From contig JALPQD010000517.1 in the NCBI GenBank assembly GCA_023101885.1, forward strand, positions 570,919-634,918: a DNA stretch of 64,000 nt. The letters are read 5' to 3'. The position numbers and the translations under genes were made by a program. Origin of the DNA: Typhlomys cinereus. Lineage: Eukaryota; Chordata; Mammalia; Rodentia; Platacanthomyidae. Positions 1 through 11,933 of the stretch are shown here, piece by piece (the stretch's first letter is position 1; every line of letters starts with the position of its first letter). The notes under the pieces were generated by a model. It had not been told where the DNA came from. It did not search any database and saw only the letters and a list, made by a program, of their open reading frames with translations.

Positions 1-401
1 ACAGTACCCTTTGGTACACATAGGCACACACAGAGACACACACAGACAGACACATATGCCCTGCAACCCACCCACCCCCAAATAGCAAGAAGCCACCCTG
101 TCCGGTTCTTTACAACCTGGCAGGTATATTAACAGTGGTTGTCTCTCTGCTACTCTGTGACTGACGGGCAGGAATATGGGGGTGAGGTTCCTCCATGTGC
201 CAAGTATGCACAGGGAAGCCCAAGGCAGCGCCCAGAGCACTCGGTGCCCTTGCCAGTCAGGTATTGTAGGAGGTAAAAACATCTAGGCTGACTCCATATT
301 AACTACTTGTAAAGAGATAAGCTCACTTTCAGGCATAAATGCCAATCTCTTCCATTTCTTCCATTCCACACAAGATGTTTGGCAATCAAAAAATTGTAAG
401 A

Positions 402-525
402 TGTGCTTGGTGTGGTGGCACATACCTGTAAATCTTCGGCTATGCCCAAGGCCGAAGCAGGAAGGACTGGAAGTCTGAGGCCCACCTAGGCTGCCTAAGT
501 GAGACCTTGTATCAAGATAAAAGTG
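402..525 (+). mobile_element. B1-like SINE, sense
   Basis: TGTGGTGGCACATACCTGTA, CCGAAGCAGGAAGGACTGG and the AAGTGAGACCTTGTATCAAG end. Confidence 0.7.
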
Positions 526-529
526 TGGC

Positions 530-780
530 GTATGTTTCTATAGTGTTTGTCTGGTGTGTGTGCACATGTACGTGTACATGGGTATGCGTGTGAATATGCA
601 TATGTATAGGTGTGTCTGTGCGTGGTATGTATTTCTGTAGTGTTTGCATGGTGCATATGGTTGATATGTAGAGTCTAGTATGTGTGTATATGTGTGTATG
701 CATGTGCATATATGAGCATGCATAGGTGTATCTGTAGGTATGCATGTGCACATGTATGAGTATGCATAAGTATGTAAGAG
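530..780. repeat. TG-rich degenerate repeat
   Basis: TGTG, TGCATA and GTATG units; the minus-strand His/Tyr/Thr-rich open frames come only from this composition. Confidence 0.85.
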
Positions 781-1854
781 GTGCACTGCATATCTTAAGA
801 AAAAAGTTGATTTTTAAAAATGAGAATTTGACCACTAAAATTTCATGGGTGGTATGTACATGTATCAGTAAATCAATATTGACCTCGAGGCAGACTGGTT
901 TTCAAGTCGATATTTAAATGAAAAAAATTAGCCAATTAGTAAGTGGTTCAATGAAACTAGTAATTACCCTGTGATACCTAATGAAAATAGTAAATGAGAA
1001 TGAAAATTTTGAGACCTGTTCAATACGTGGAAGACCTATTTGGCAATTCTAAAACCTGACAAAGGAGACACCGCTTAAGGAATACCATCAAGAACAGCAG
1101 AAAAAAGGAGTCAAGTCAGTCAGTCCAGAGAGCCGAGCACTTGCCACCCAGAGGAACCCAAAAAATCAAAAATGAGGGGTCAGCAAGATGGCTCGATGGG
1201 CAAGAGAGCCATGGTGAAAACCTGGCCATCTGAAGACCTTCGAATTTTAAAGAAAAAACTTGCCCGAAGTATTTCATTATTCCGATCAAATTTCAACTGG
1301 AGGTTAACGACTAAATTTCTATCTATGAATATACAAGTACCAAGCCTATAACTGAGTAAAATTCTATTGCTATTTACTGTAGGACAATTTCACCTTTCCC
1401 CTTTTACAAGAAGATGATAACAGGTGACTGTGACTGAATATACAAAGCATAAGTACTTACAGCTATCTAGTTAGCTTCTATTGAAATCAATAGTCATACA
1501 CACACAAAGAAAAATAATTGTAATATACAAAAGAATGGATTAATCTTGCTGAAAAAAACAGGATATTAGTCATGAAGTTAAAGCTGTAAAATAATTTTTT
1601 TCTGAACAAAACTGAGCATAATATTTATATGTTCAGCTATTTGCATCTAACTACATAATACATACATAATACATAGTATTGAAGGTATATAATGGTAAAT
1701 AACTGATCAAGATAATTTTGATTAATTTTAATTTTTATTAACCTTAATTAATTTAAACTAATTAATCCAAACATGATATCTATTTGAATCAATAAGCAAT
1801 TTGTCTCTGACATTTAAAAAAAGATGTCTCACAGAGTGTTAAAAATACACCACA

Positions 1855-1925
1855 GTGATAGTACATTTGCCTCATGTGCCTGAGACCCTGGATTTGGTCT
1901 CCACCCACCAAAACAAAACAGAAAA
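1855..1925 (+). mobile_element. ID-like SINE fragment
   Basis: AGTGATAGTACATTTGCCTC and CCTGGATTTGGTCTCCACCC keep the ID A/B-box layout; A-rich end. Confidence 0.5.
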
Positions 1926-2012
1926 CTCACACAGAAGTTACAATAAAAAGTTCTAGAAGGGATATTGAATTCAATATCAGTTCTTTCAAAAATTTCACTT
2001 ATTAAAGAGAGG

Positions 2013-2075
2013 GGGTTCGTTGGAGAGATGGCTCAGAGGTTAAGATTCTGCCTTAACTTCCCACCCACATTTGGA
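2013..2075 (+). mobile_element. B2-superfamily SINE head fragment
   Basis: GTTGGAGAGATGGCTCAGAG and TTAAGATTCTGCCTTAA are the head only. Confidence 0.6.
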
Positions 2076-2397
2076 AACCTTGCGCATGGACAATCTACTC
2101 ATTCCATGTTTATTCCCAGTGTCTAAGGACTCAGCATGGTGTATAAATGAGGCACAAAGGGAAGAAATGTCCCACCTTCTCTCCACTTTTTCACAGTCTT
2201 CAAAGACATTCCTTGTATCCTGTTCCCCTAAATCTTATCACAATTCTTTTCCTATTTAGAATGCTTTTTAGTAATATTTCGTTGCTAGCGGTATTAGTAT
2301 TTTCTATTCTCTTACAGCTTGTTTCACATAGCTGTACATACTATAGGAAGAAGATGCTCCATCTGTTTCAGTTAATTTATTAACAAGGGAGACTTAT

Positions 2398-3032
2398 ATT
2401 TACTGTCAACTTGACAGTTGCGGACTGTTTGGGGTGTAGCTGTGGAGGGTTGATGGTTGGAACAGGTCCCTGAATAAGTCTGCAGGTACTTGCTTAAATT
2501 GCTATGGAAAACCCAGCCCATAGTAGGTGGTACTTTCCAGTGGTGGACCAGATAATAGGAAGTGCAAGGAGGAGGGACTTGTTCTTCCCTTTTCTTGTGC
2601 TGACTTGCTGTGCAGTCTACTCTTCTATCCTCATTCACTGTTAGATCGTTGTGGCCTTCTTTGTTGCTGCTGCTGTTGCTGCCTCTGTCCTTGGCTGACA
2701 CAGAGCTTCATCCTTTCCGTGTTGCCGCTGTTCCCACTGCCTTTAGAGCCTGGTCTCTAGGCCTTGCTGCTGTTCGCTGTTCATCGCTGATGTCGGAGTC
2801 CAGCTGTTCTTCAAGATGTGGGAACCCTGCGTCTTTGACCCTCTAGTGAAGTAAAAGCTTGAGACCTTCCTGGGATCTTTTGGCTTTCTGGGACAGTTGG
2901 GTCAAGAGTGAAGCAGCTATGGATGGCAACTTTGAAGGACACTGCTTTTATTGTCAGCTAATTTCATAAACTTATTTTTATATATTCCATTCTAGAGATT
3001 CTGTTCTTCAGAGAACCCTGACTAATACAGAG
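2398..3032 (+). mobile_element. Interspersed repeat with GTCAACTTGACA start
   Basis: It opens ACTGTCAACTTGACAGTTG and closes CAGAGAACCCTGACTAATAC, terminal sequences known from rodent medium-reiterated transposon-like repeats. An internal CTG/TTG run near 2655-2690 gives chance Leu-rich open frames. Exact family not determined. Confidence 0.5.
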
Positions 3033-3529
3033 ATTTCCAAGATGTGCTTGATAAAACACATCTTGCTGGGCCGCCCCTGTTCCTCTAGTTTGTGATCCAC
3101 TGATCTGTGATTTATGTAATCTAGGATATATAAAATATTTGGATTTCACATTTCCTTAAATTGGCAGTATCCATTTTCACATAAATTTATAAATAAGAAG
3201 TGTATGTAATAAATGACCATTGAGAATTTATTTGGTGTTGACCCAAGCCTTAATTAGATCCTCAGGCACTACTGATGCTGCTGGTCTGAGGATGGGGATT
3301 TGAGGGCTTGCTGAGTGTAAGAACGCTCTGCAGCAGGGCTCTCTGGCCTTTAGAAGGAAGTTCTTGTAATACAGGTGCAGAGGGTGAGCCTGCCCTAACC
3401 ATTTCCTCCCCAGTGTCCAACAGGAAGGGGCCATGTAACTGCTTCCTTTCTTTCGTAATTCTCCCTTTCAGTATGTTCTTCCCAGGATGTCTATGGCATT
3501 ATTACCCTGCTTCTTCCTCTTCTTTTTTT

Positions 3530-3550
3530 TTTTTTATAAATACTTTATTT

Positions 3551-3601
<51 letters not shown>

Positions 3602-3851
3602 GCACTGTATGTTCCTGTGGGGGTCCAAGAGTGACTTCAGGAATCATCCTGGATTGCTTCTACCTCCTTCTTGGTTCGCTCTGGGATTTCCCAGGCTCTA
3701 CCCACCAGGACCAGAAGTGCAGGCAGCTTCGGTTTCGGTCTGGCTTTTTTTCTTTCTTTCTTTATTTTTTTAATGCGGGACCTGGGATCCGAACTCAGGA
3801 CCTTCTGCTTGTAAAACAGCATCTTAATCCCTAAGCCATCTCTCCAGTTCC
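3530..3851 (-). mobile_element. B2-superfamily SINE, antisense
   Basis: This family is the commonest repeat in the window. Sense consensus: head GGCTGGAGAGATGGCTCAG, B-box area GGACCTGAGTTCGGATCCC, then a body with CAGGTGGAAATGGCAG, GCCTGCACTTCTGG, GGGAAATCCCAGAGCAAAG, AATCCAGGATGATTCC, CTCCACAGGGACACA and GTGCCCTCTGATACACAC, then (CA)n and AATAAATA. Only the head matches murid B2. This copy has a (TG)n tail at 3556-3595 and a TTTC/T-rich insertion near 3745-3770. Confidence 0.9.
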
Positions 3852-4055
3852 TTATTAAACTTATTAGTAATTCTAGATTGGATTCTGCTCCAATGAATGA
3901 GATGAACCACGTGATGAAGAAGAAACAAAGTCACAATATAAATGAGCTCTCTGTGAAGTGGAACCAAATGCATTTTTCCTTTAACAGGAAAGGGACTTCT
4001 TCTTTTTTTTTTTTTTTTTAATGAGGGATTGTTTGAAGGCCTTATTGCTTATTGT

Positions 4056-4336
4056 GGGCTGGAGAGATGACTTCAGGGGTTAAGACTCTGCCTCTCAAGC
4101 AGAAGGACCTGAGTTCCGATCCCAAATCCCATGTAAAAACGCCAGGTGGAAATGGCAGCAGTCTGCACTTCTGACTCTGGAAGGTGGAGCCTGGGAAATC
4201 CCAGCGCAAAGCAAAAAGGAGGTAGAGCAATCCAGGATGATTCCCAAAGTCACTCTTGGACCTCCACAAGCACATATGGTGCCTCCTGGTACGTACAGAC
4301 ACACACAGGAATACACAAACACACACAATAAATACA
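4056..4336 (+). mobile_element. B2-superfamily SINE, sense
   Basis: Complete copy of the same family from head to AATAAATA tail. Confidence 0.9.
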
Positions 4337-5168
4337 TTTTTCAAAAAGACATCCTTGTAAACAGTAATGCAGAAAGAAAGTGATGAATGCTAAACCTAGT
4401 CTACACCAGAGAATATTTGGGTAGCCGTCAGAATGTGATTGGCATCTCTGCTAGCATGGAAAACTCTCCACTGTGCAGCGCTTGGAGTACAACAGACTGA
4501 TTCGGCTATGAAAACAGAGACTGTCTTGCTGATTCCATCTCCCAAGCATTTTGTACGTTTTGTAGTAATTGGTACCTGTGAAACTTCCAATCAAAGTGGG
4601 TGTGTATATGCACTTATATATGTATGTATATATGTATGTATCAGTCTGTGGTGTGTGAGTGTGTGTGTTTGTGTACACAATTGGCTCTGACATGAATATT
4701 CCCTTGGAAGCCTTGTTAGGAATACTCTAGGGAACTCATTTCTACAGCCCAAAATAATCTCTCCATATTTCTTCATATTCCCCTGCCACATGCACACCGT
4801 GGGCTGAGTGCACACACAACGGTGCCTCTTTATTACGCATGGAGTGACTGCTATTGTCTCTGGGGTGGAGGTTCAATTAGACAGAAGGGAAAACCAGGTT
4901 TTGGTATACATCAAATAAATTTTCAATGAACACTTATTGCAAATAATTCTTATTTATAAACTTATATGAATGCATATGTGAAAAGGGATACCAATGTTAG
5001 GAAATGCGAAATCCAGATATTTTACATATCCTAGAATATATTCTGCAAGTGTTTTGTCTTTTTTCCCCTTTTGGAGGTGCTGGGGAAGTCTGGTACGTGC
5101 TAGGCGAGTGTTCCAGTATGGTTCCACCCCAGCCAAGATCTTTCTGATCCTGAGTGCGTCCTTGCATC

Positions 5169-5490
5169 TGTCATAGTCTGGATAACTATGAACTCTCCCC
5201 CCACCTCCAGCTTCAGCGGAACCTTTGGAAAGTGGGGACTAGTGGAAGGAAGTGAGGTTATTGGGTGCTACCCTTGAAACGGACATTGAGAATCCGCTAC
5301 TTCCCTCTCTTTCACTTTGCTTCCTGACCACTGTGTGGTGGGCAGCTTCCACCATGATACCGCCTCCCCACAGGGCCAAAAACAACAGAGCCAACAACCA
5401 AGGATTGAAAGCATGAACAGAACTAAAGTTCTCCCTCTTATAAATTGTTTTTCCTCAGATATTGTCACAGTACCAGAAATCTCACTTTTT
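5169..5490 (+). mobile_element. ERVL-MaLR solo LTR (ORR1/MLT1-like)
   Basis: TGTCATAGTCTGGATAACTA at the start, a mid-part with CTTTGGAAAGTGGGGACTAG and the CCACCATGATACCGCC block, and ATTGTCACAGTACCAGAAA at the end follow the order seen in MaLR LTRs. No internal region adjoins it. The open frames across it are by chance. Confidence 0.65.
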
Positions 5491-5983
5491 TTTCTCTCTG
5501 AGGAGTGGAAGTTCAGATGCTGCGAACTGTCCATAGGGCCAATCTTTACTCTCAGAAGCTTCAAACATGCTTCTGAAATAAAGTGTTCCATTGCACTGAT
5601 TAAGCCCAACACTTTCCAATCAATTGCACTCACTGATCTCACTAGTAGCTATTTTAAACAGAGAATTTTTCTCTGTCTATTCTAAAGTTTAAATAAACTT
5701 AGGGGTACAAGATCTCCCAGAGGGACCATGAACAAAGTTTGGTCACAACATGAGCACATTATAGAAATATACGAAAGGAGACTGATTTGGCAAGTTCTTC
5801 TCGTCTTTGTCCCAGTGCTTTGGCTGGAGACCGGCCCAGGCCCATCAACACCAGCTCTTTAGGAGGAATCCAAACAGCCTCTGCCTCCAGTGGGAACTAT
5901 TTATTCTCTGCCTCCTTTGCCAGTCAAATTGGCCCCACAGTCCTTTCTTTTCTCTTCTGATCTACTTTAAAAATCTCTCTTCA

Positions 5984-6277
5984 GGGCTGGAGAGGTGGCT
6001 CAGGAGTTAAGCCTCCGCCTTGCAGGCGGAAGGTCCTGAGTTCGGATCCCAGATCCCACATATAGACGCCAGGCGGAAGCGGGGGCGGCCTGCGCTTCTG
6101 GTCCTGGTAGGGCGGAGCCTGTGAATCCCGGGCAGAAGGAGGTGGAGGCGTCCTTCGCGAATTCGTCCGTGGTTCTACACATACACAGACACACACACAC
6201 AGACACACGCGCACGTGCACATACACACGCATATGCACACAGTTGAATAAGTAATAATAATAAAAAAAATTAAAAAA
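5984..6277 (+). mobile_element. B2-superfamily SINE, sense, young CpG-rich subtype
   Basis: It carries GCCAGGCGGAAGCGG and AATTCGTCCGTGGTTCTAC in the body, a CpG-rich variant also seen at 48241, 53318 and 53709. It is flanked by the duplication AAAAATCTCTCTTCA (ending at 5983 and at 6291). Confidence 0.93.
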
Positions 6278-6494
6278 AAAATCTCTCTTCAAATGCAATT
6301 ATAAGCCAGATAATCTGCTTGGAATTTGGTATGGGGAAAAATGTATAGGCTTAGTAGTTCCAAGTTCGACCTATCCCTGGTAGATTGTGCAGCACTTGTA
6401 GACTAATCTGGTCAGCCCTTTCTTGCACAGTTAGTAAGAATTAATGCTGTCACTATGCGACATAGCTTGGAGATTCCAAAAAAATTGAAGGGCA

Positions 6495-6786
6495 GGGGCT
6501 GTGGAGATGGCTCAGTGGTTAAACACTTTGCCTTGAAAGCAAGAGGGTCTGGTTAGGTTCCCCAGATCCCACATAAAAAATGCTGGGTGGATATGGTGAC
6601 AGTCTGTAATTCCGACTTTGGAAGGAGGAGACTGGGAAACCCCAGAGTAAATCAATAAGAATGGAAAAGCCATCCATTTTGATCCCTGATGTCTTCCTTC
6701 GGCCTTCACAGGCACACATACTCAAGTGGCCTCTTATACACATGCCCACACATACATGTACTGCCACCACATACGAAAACACACAC
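6495..6786 (+). mobile_element. B2-superfamily SINE, sense, diverged
   Basis: Older copy; the next SINE abuts its (CA)n tail head-to-tail. Confidence 0.8.
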
Positions 6787-7072
6787 AAGGTCTGGGCAAA
6801 CGGCTCAGTGGTTACATCTTTGCCTTTTTGGGAATGATCTGAGTTCCAAGTGCCAGACCCCACGTATAAAAATGTGGTGGCAACCTGGAATTTTAGCCCT
6901 GGAAGGCAGAGCCTGGGAAGCTCCAGATGATTCCTGAGGTTACCTTGGGACTTCTACGCATGCGTGCGCGCACACACACATGCGCACACACACACTCAAG
7001 TGAATTTGTGTACATATACTACCTGCACACACATGTACATCCACCCACATGTGAAACACACACACACAAATA
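6787..7072 (+). mobile_element. B2-superfamily SINE, sense, diverged, in tandem
   Basis: Second member of the tandem pair; it lacks the CAATCCAGGATG block spacing of the consensus and ends in (CA)n and AAATATTG. Confidence 0.75.
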
Positions 7073-7087
7073 TTGAAGAGTAGTGTC

Positions 7088-7500
7088 ACAGGTGTCAACT
7101 TGATAGTTGAGGGTTTGAGCTCTGGGCACATTTGTAGAGAATTAATGGTTGAGTTAAGCCCAGAGCGAACCTGCAGGAGATTGTCTAGCTGATAAGGAAG
7201 GCCTAGCCTGTGGTGATTGAAACTAGGCCCTGAAGAGATGAATAAAATACTGAGAGCTGGTTGAGAGAGTTGGCATCCTTCTGTACACTTGGCCAGATAT
7301 GCTGGTCTGGCAAGTAAGGATTGTCCCTCTCTCAGCCATTACGTAGAGATGGCATGGCCAGTTCCCTCGGCCCTGGTGTTGATGCATGCCCTCCCATCAA
7401 GCTGGACTGAGAACTGTAACCAGACAATCGTAAGAGACAATAAATCCCTTATTCTCTTAAGCCTTTTGATGGACATTTATCAGCAACCATGCAAGTTAAT
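7088..7500 (+). mobile_element. Mid-size interspersed repeat 'A', sense
   Basis: Same family as 11443-11868 (complement) and 12530-12930. It begins CACAGGTGTCAACTTGATAG and ends near TTTATCAGCAACCATGCAAG. It is non-coding; class is uncertain (non-autonomous DNA transposon or old LTR). Confidence 0.6.
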
Positions 7501-8225
7501 TGCAACAAGTAGATCTACCATGAATTGCATGCAAAATACCCTGCCCACCAACTGTGCTGAATCTATAGCACAGCATCCAGCTCAGGTATTTTCTTTTTTT
7601 TTCTCATTTTGCTTTTCCACATAGACCCTTGATCTTCTACCTGCTAACACTTTCTTTTACCATTTTACTTTTCTGTGATATAGATTCAGAAAAGTTTCAA
7701 ATCCACTTTAGTTGGCTGCATCCTAGAAGTAGCTTGGTACCTGCTGCCAGGGGATAGACTTTCAGCAGCCAGGTTTCTGTTCTCGGCATTCCAGAGGAGG
7801 CCAGAAGAGAGACCTAGTTCTATCTCACTGCAGAACTGCTGAGTCAGGGCCCAACCATCGGAGAATGGAGTTCCAACCAAAAGCCACTATTAAGGAAGAG
7901 CCAGGGAAAACTTGGCACTCCTCGCTTGCCTTTAATTCCCTCCACCCCTCCACCCTTCTCGCTAATTACACCCTACATTCTGTTCCTCTTTCAAATCCAC
8001 CTGGGGGAACAGTGCCAAGTATCCAAGTTCACAAATGAATGCGTCAAGGCACATGAGGTAGCCACCCACCCGCCCATATTTAGACAGCGTGTCAACCTTC
8101 GTTTAGTTTCCCAAAACTAGAAATGATACTGCAAATTTATGTTAAAAGAAGGAAAGAGAAATTCAAAACCACATACTCAGTTTATCCTATGGGAAAAAGC
8201 CATTTTGTTGATGCATATTTCTTTG

Positions 8226-8446
8226 AACAGTGTTGTGGATTACATTGTATCCCTCCTTCAAATTCCTACCCTGAAATCTTAGTCTGTAGTTCTCCCAGAA
8301 GGTGACTGAACTTGGAAATGGATTCAGCTTGGATGCCTATCTTGAGGATGTTGAACGAGCTTCCTCCAACATCCTACATCAATGATAGTTAGAATATATA
8401 TGTCCATCCTATTTCTCTGAAGAACTCTGGCTAATCCAAATACCTT
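8226..8446 (+). mobile_element. MaLR-type LTR fragment
   Basis: GTTGTGGATTACATTGTATC, GAAATCTTAGTCTGTAG and GGTGACTGAACTTGG follow the order of a MaLR LTR. The 3' part is degraded, ending with an AACTCTGGCTAAT-like terminus. Confidence 0.5.
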
Positions 8447-8739
8447 CAACAGTTTACCACAGGAAACATAGCTGATGTTTTCTTTGATTTTCAGTCAAAT
8501 GTTTTAGAACATTAGCTATTCACATACAAAAACACAACACGAAAAATACTAAAGAAATACCACTGAAGAGCATATGGCTTATGTGAATGGCGCTACTGAT
8601 GATAAATATTACAAATTCAGTAATGACATTTTGTTTCACTGTGCTTCATGGAGTCCAGAGCCTCATGAATTCGGGCTCTGGTTTAATTAGAGATCCAGGC
8701 TCCAACAATAAAGTGGAAAGATGATCAAAGATGATTGTC

Positions 8740-8842
8740 GATATTATCCTTGCGCCTCCACAGGCACATAGAGTGCATTTGTGTGATATGCCCATCCATG
8801 TGTGCTCCCCTCAAGCAAACACATATGTATACACAAGAAAAA
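8740..8842 (+). mobile_element. SINE 3' fragment
   Basis: GCGCCTCCACAGGCACATAG, then CA-rich sequence and an A15 run, resembles the 3' end of the B2-superfamily SINE. Confidence 0.45.
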
Positions 8843-8875
8843 AAAAAAAAAGAAGACTAATGGCATGTAATTCAG

Positions 8876-9145
8876 CATATATTACAGTTTGAACAGGAAA
8901 TATTCCCACAGGTGCATGTGTTTGAAACTTGGTCCCAGCTGATGGCACTCTTTGGGGATGTTGTGGGCCCTAATTCAAAACTAGAGAGCCATAGCCAAGG
9001 TTTTGGATGAAGTCTCTGCTTACATGTTACTGTGAAGATGTGAGCAAGCCACACTGAATGCCCATGGCGCCAGGTCTTCCGTGCCATGATAGACTGACTC
9101 TCCCCTTGAACTGTGAGTCAAAATAAACTTTTCCTCCCCTAAATT
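8876..9145 (+). mobile_element. MaLR-type / rodent medium-reiterated LTR
   Basis: GTGCATGTGTTTGAAACTTG, CTGATGGCACTCTTTGG and CCGTGCCATGATAGACTGA, with AACTGTGAGTCAAAATAAAC near the 3' end, are a familiar rodent LTR series. Non-coding. Confidence 0.55.
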
Positions 9146-9149
9146 GCTT

Positions 9150-9345
9150 AAACCAGCTTGTTTGTTTCTTTGTTTTGGTTTGTTTTGTTTCTTTTTGGTA
9201 TTGTGCTCATTTGTTTGTTTTTGAGACTGGACCTCCAATTCCCGAGTGCTAGGATTATAACCATGTCCCATCATAGCTGATTCATGAGATACTGAGAATG
9301 AAACCCAATGCTTCATGCATGCTTTACTGAGTTACATTCTCAGGC
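9150..9345 (-). mobile_element. B4-like SINE, antisense
   Basis: CCGAGTGCTAGGATTATAAC (B1 part) then GATACTGAGAATGAAACCCA (ID part), with a TTTG-rich tail. Confidence 0.55.
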
Positions 9346-10349
9346 CTAGACCACGTAGGTATTCTCTATCCAAGTTTTTAATATGCCTTTATTCTTGTTA
9401 TTGTTCTAACTTTTAATCCTTTCAGCACATTTCTCTCCCGGTAGCTTCCATAGTATTCTCTGGTACTATAGAAGCTATCCAGCAAGGAGGTATCTTCTAG
9501 ACTAGTTCCAGCTGGTGTTTTTCATCCACGTTTTGTACCAGTTCTTTCTTGAAAAGCAGAACCCTCCTGTCTCCATGCTGCATATATCCATTCATATATG
9601 GACACAACTTGTCCATAGTAATGCACACCTGACTTCGATGCTACCACTTGGAGCAAGGAACAGATGAAAATGCTTCCTGGGAAGTATAAGCTTTTCCAAG
9701 AAAAGAAGAGTATATATATATATGATTGGCAGGAGTGACGGATGAAGTCTTCCTTTAACTTAGCAATGCTTGGTGCAGACTAAGAATTCAGTAAGAATAG
9801 CCAGGAGTCAAAGTCTTCAATCCTGGGTATTTAGATGAAATTATATTTTACCACAGCCACCATGGTGTAGCTAATGAGACCCAATGTGATGTTATGCCCC
9901 CAGCCCATTTAGAAAAGTCTGACTGTAGCAATTAATACATAAAAATAGAAAAAAAAAAAAGGATAAAATGGGCCTAATTGGGGTGAGTCCAACAATAACA
10001 ACGACAACAAAAAACATGCAATAATGACCTCCAAAATTTTGTCTCAAAGAAAAGCAACAAAAAGTCCTGGCACAAAAGGCCAGAATACATTTTAGAACTC
10101 TGAAAGTTATCAAAATCTTGCAGCAATCCAGAGGGAAAAATGTTTTGACTCTTAGGAAGCGTTCAGGCATTTGTTAATGTGTTTGTTAATGTTGTGTCCT
10201 ATTTCTTGTTTCTCAGTTCATCGGTAGCCTTAGCACTCAACACTGAGCAGTCCTGGTGCTAGAGGAAGCAACAAGGGTCTGTCTTACTCCAAACAACCAT
10301 CATCATTTGATCTGTTTGCTAGCGAGTTTCTGGAAACAGAAGGGCTGTT

Positions 10350-11157
10350 TTCCTTACTGAATTTCAAACTTTCCTCTTAGGGCTGCCTTCATTATATCCC
10401 ACAGATTTAAGTATGTACTGTTTTTATTATCATTAGGTTCTAGAAATTTCTGGGTTTCCATTTGGTTTCAGCCTGGACCCAGTCCTCGTTCAGTAGCATG
10501 CTGTTTAGTTTCCAAGAGTTTGTGTACCTTTTGCTGTTTACCTTGATATGGATGTCTAGTTTTATTTCATGGTGACCAGATATAGTACAGGATGCAATTT
10601 CAATTTTCCTGTATTTGTACAGTCTTGCTTTGGGGCCTAGCATGTGGTTTATTTTGGAAAACGTTCCATGGGCTGGTGAAAAGAATGTGCACTCTTTGGT
10701 GTTAGAATGGAATGTTTGGTAGAGGTCAGTCAGGTCTATTTAGTTTATGACTTGATTTAGTTTCAGTGTGTCTCTATTCAGTTTTTGGCCTGTTGACCTG
10801 TCTAATAGCGAGAGTGGGGTGTTTAAATCCCCTACTACTATCACGTTTGGGTTGATTTGATACTTTATACATTGTAGTATTTGTTTAATTAATATGAGCG
10901 AGCCTATATTTGGTGTGTATATGTTTAAGAACTGTGAACTCTTTTTGATGGATTGTTCTTTTAATGAGTATGTAGTATCTTTCTACATGTTTTATGATTT
11001 GTTTTGGTTTGAAGTCTATTTTTTCAGATATTAGGATGGCAACTCCTGCTTGTTTCTTAGTTCCATTTACTTGTAATACCTTTGACCAGCCTTTCAACTT
11101 GAGATAGTGCCTGTCTTTCACAGTGAGGTGTGCCTCTTAAAGGCAACAAATTGATGA
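10350..11157 (-). mobile_element. Old LINE-1 fragment, antisense, ORF2 endonuclease region
   Basis: The minus strand encodes decayed L1 endonuclease motifs: KDRHYLKLKGWSKVLQVNGT and AGVAILISEKIDFKPK near 10990-11120, and SGHHEIKLDI-like sequence near 10570. Its continuation toward the L1 5' end is at 11934-11990, after a SINE insertion. Confidence 0.85.
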
Positions 11158-11170
11158 GTTGTGATTTTTA

Positions 11171-11920
11171 TTTATTTCCTCTTTTTTTTATTTAGAATTT
11201 GTTTATTTACTTTGCATGTGTGTCTTTTGTGTGTGTGTATTGTGTGTGTGTGTCTTTATGTATATCAGATGGCATTGTGTGTGCCTATGGAGGTCCAAAG
11301 GTAACTTCAGAATTCACCCTGGATTGCTTCTGTCTCCTATTGGCTTTGTTCTGGATTTTCCCAAGCTCTGCCTTTAGGACTGAAAGTACAGGCTGATACC
11401 ATTTCTGCCTGGCTTTTTTATGTGAGGTCAGAGATCCAAACTATTGCAGTCTGCCTGCATAGTTGCTGATAAATGACATCAAATGGCATAAGGAACAAGG
11501 GCTTTATTCTTTCTTACGATTCCTGATTACAGTTCTCAGTCCAGCTTCACAGGAGGGCACATACCAACATTAGGGCCGAGGGAACTGACCACACCATCAC
11601 CACATAACAGCTGAGAGATGGACTATCCTTACTTGCCAGACCAGCATGTCTGGCCAAGTGAACAGAGGATGCCAACTCTCTCAACTAGCTCTCGGTGATT
11701 TATTCCAGGGGCTAGTCCCACCCACCATAAGCTGGACCTTCCCCATCAGCAAGACCATCTCTTGCAGGTTTGCTCTGGGCTTGACTCAACCATTAATTCT
11801 CTGCAAATGTGCCCAGAGCTCAAATCCTCAACAGTCAAGTTGATACCTGTGCTTAACTATGACACAAACTCAGGACCTTCTGCTTGTGAGGCAGAGGCTG
11901 AACCTCTGAGCCATCTCTAG
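11171..11920 (-). mobile_element. B2-superfamily SINE, antisense, itself interrupted
   Basis: The two SINE parts are 11171 to about 11440 and about 11868 to 11920. They flank a different repeat and are themselves flanked by the 13-bp duplication GTTGTGATTTTTA (11158-11170 and 11921-11933), so the SINE entered the old L1 first and was then split. Confidence 0.85.
11443..11868 (-). mobile_element. Mid-size interspersed repeat 'A', antisense, inside a SINE
   Basis: About 420 bp, related to copies at 7088-7500 and 12530-12930. Shared landmarks (sense orientation) are GTCAACTTGA near the start, CTGCAAGAGAT, GTCTGGCAAGTAAGGAT, and TTATCAGCAAC near the end. It interrupts the SINE near CCAAACT / ACAAACT, possibly an imperfect target duplication of about 8 bp as for hAT-like transposons. 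No coding capacity. Confidence 0.6.
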
Positions 11921-11933
11921 GTTGTGATTTTTA

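Larger units (their letters stand above)
526..2012. other. AT-rich intergenic sequence
   Basis: After the TG-rich repeat, 790-1850 is AT-rich and without recognised repeats, except a weak SINE head near 1177-1225 (GGGTCAGCAAGATGGCTCG). Confidence 0.4.

Noticed and set aside
512..835. Minus-strand 107-codon His/Tyr/Thr-rich open frame
   Set aside because: Produced by the TG/CATA-rich repeat; no start context, domain or splice structure.
2610..2846. Leu-rich stretch resembling a signal peptide
   Set aside because: Comes from a CTG/TTG run inside an interspersed repeat.
5981..6298. Open frames in SINEs sharing GSELRT or WDLGSE-type peptides at many places
   Set aside because: The same peptide recurs only because the same SINE recurs; it is not a protein family.
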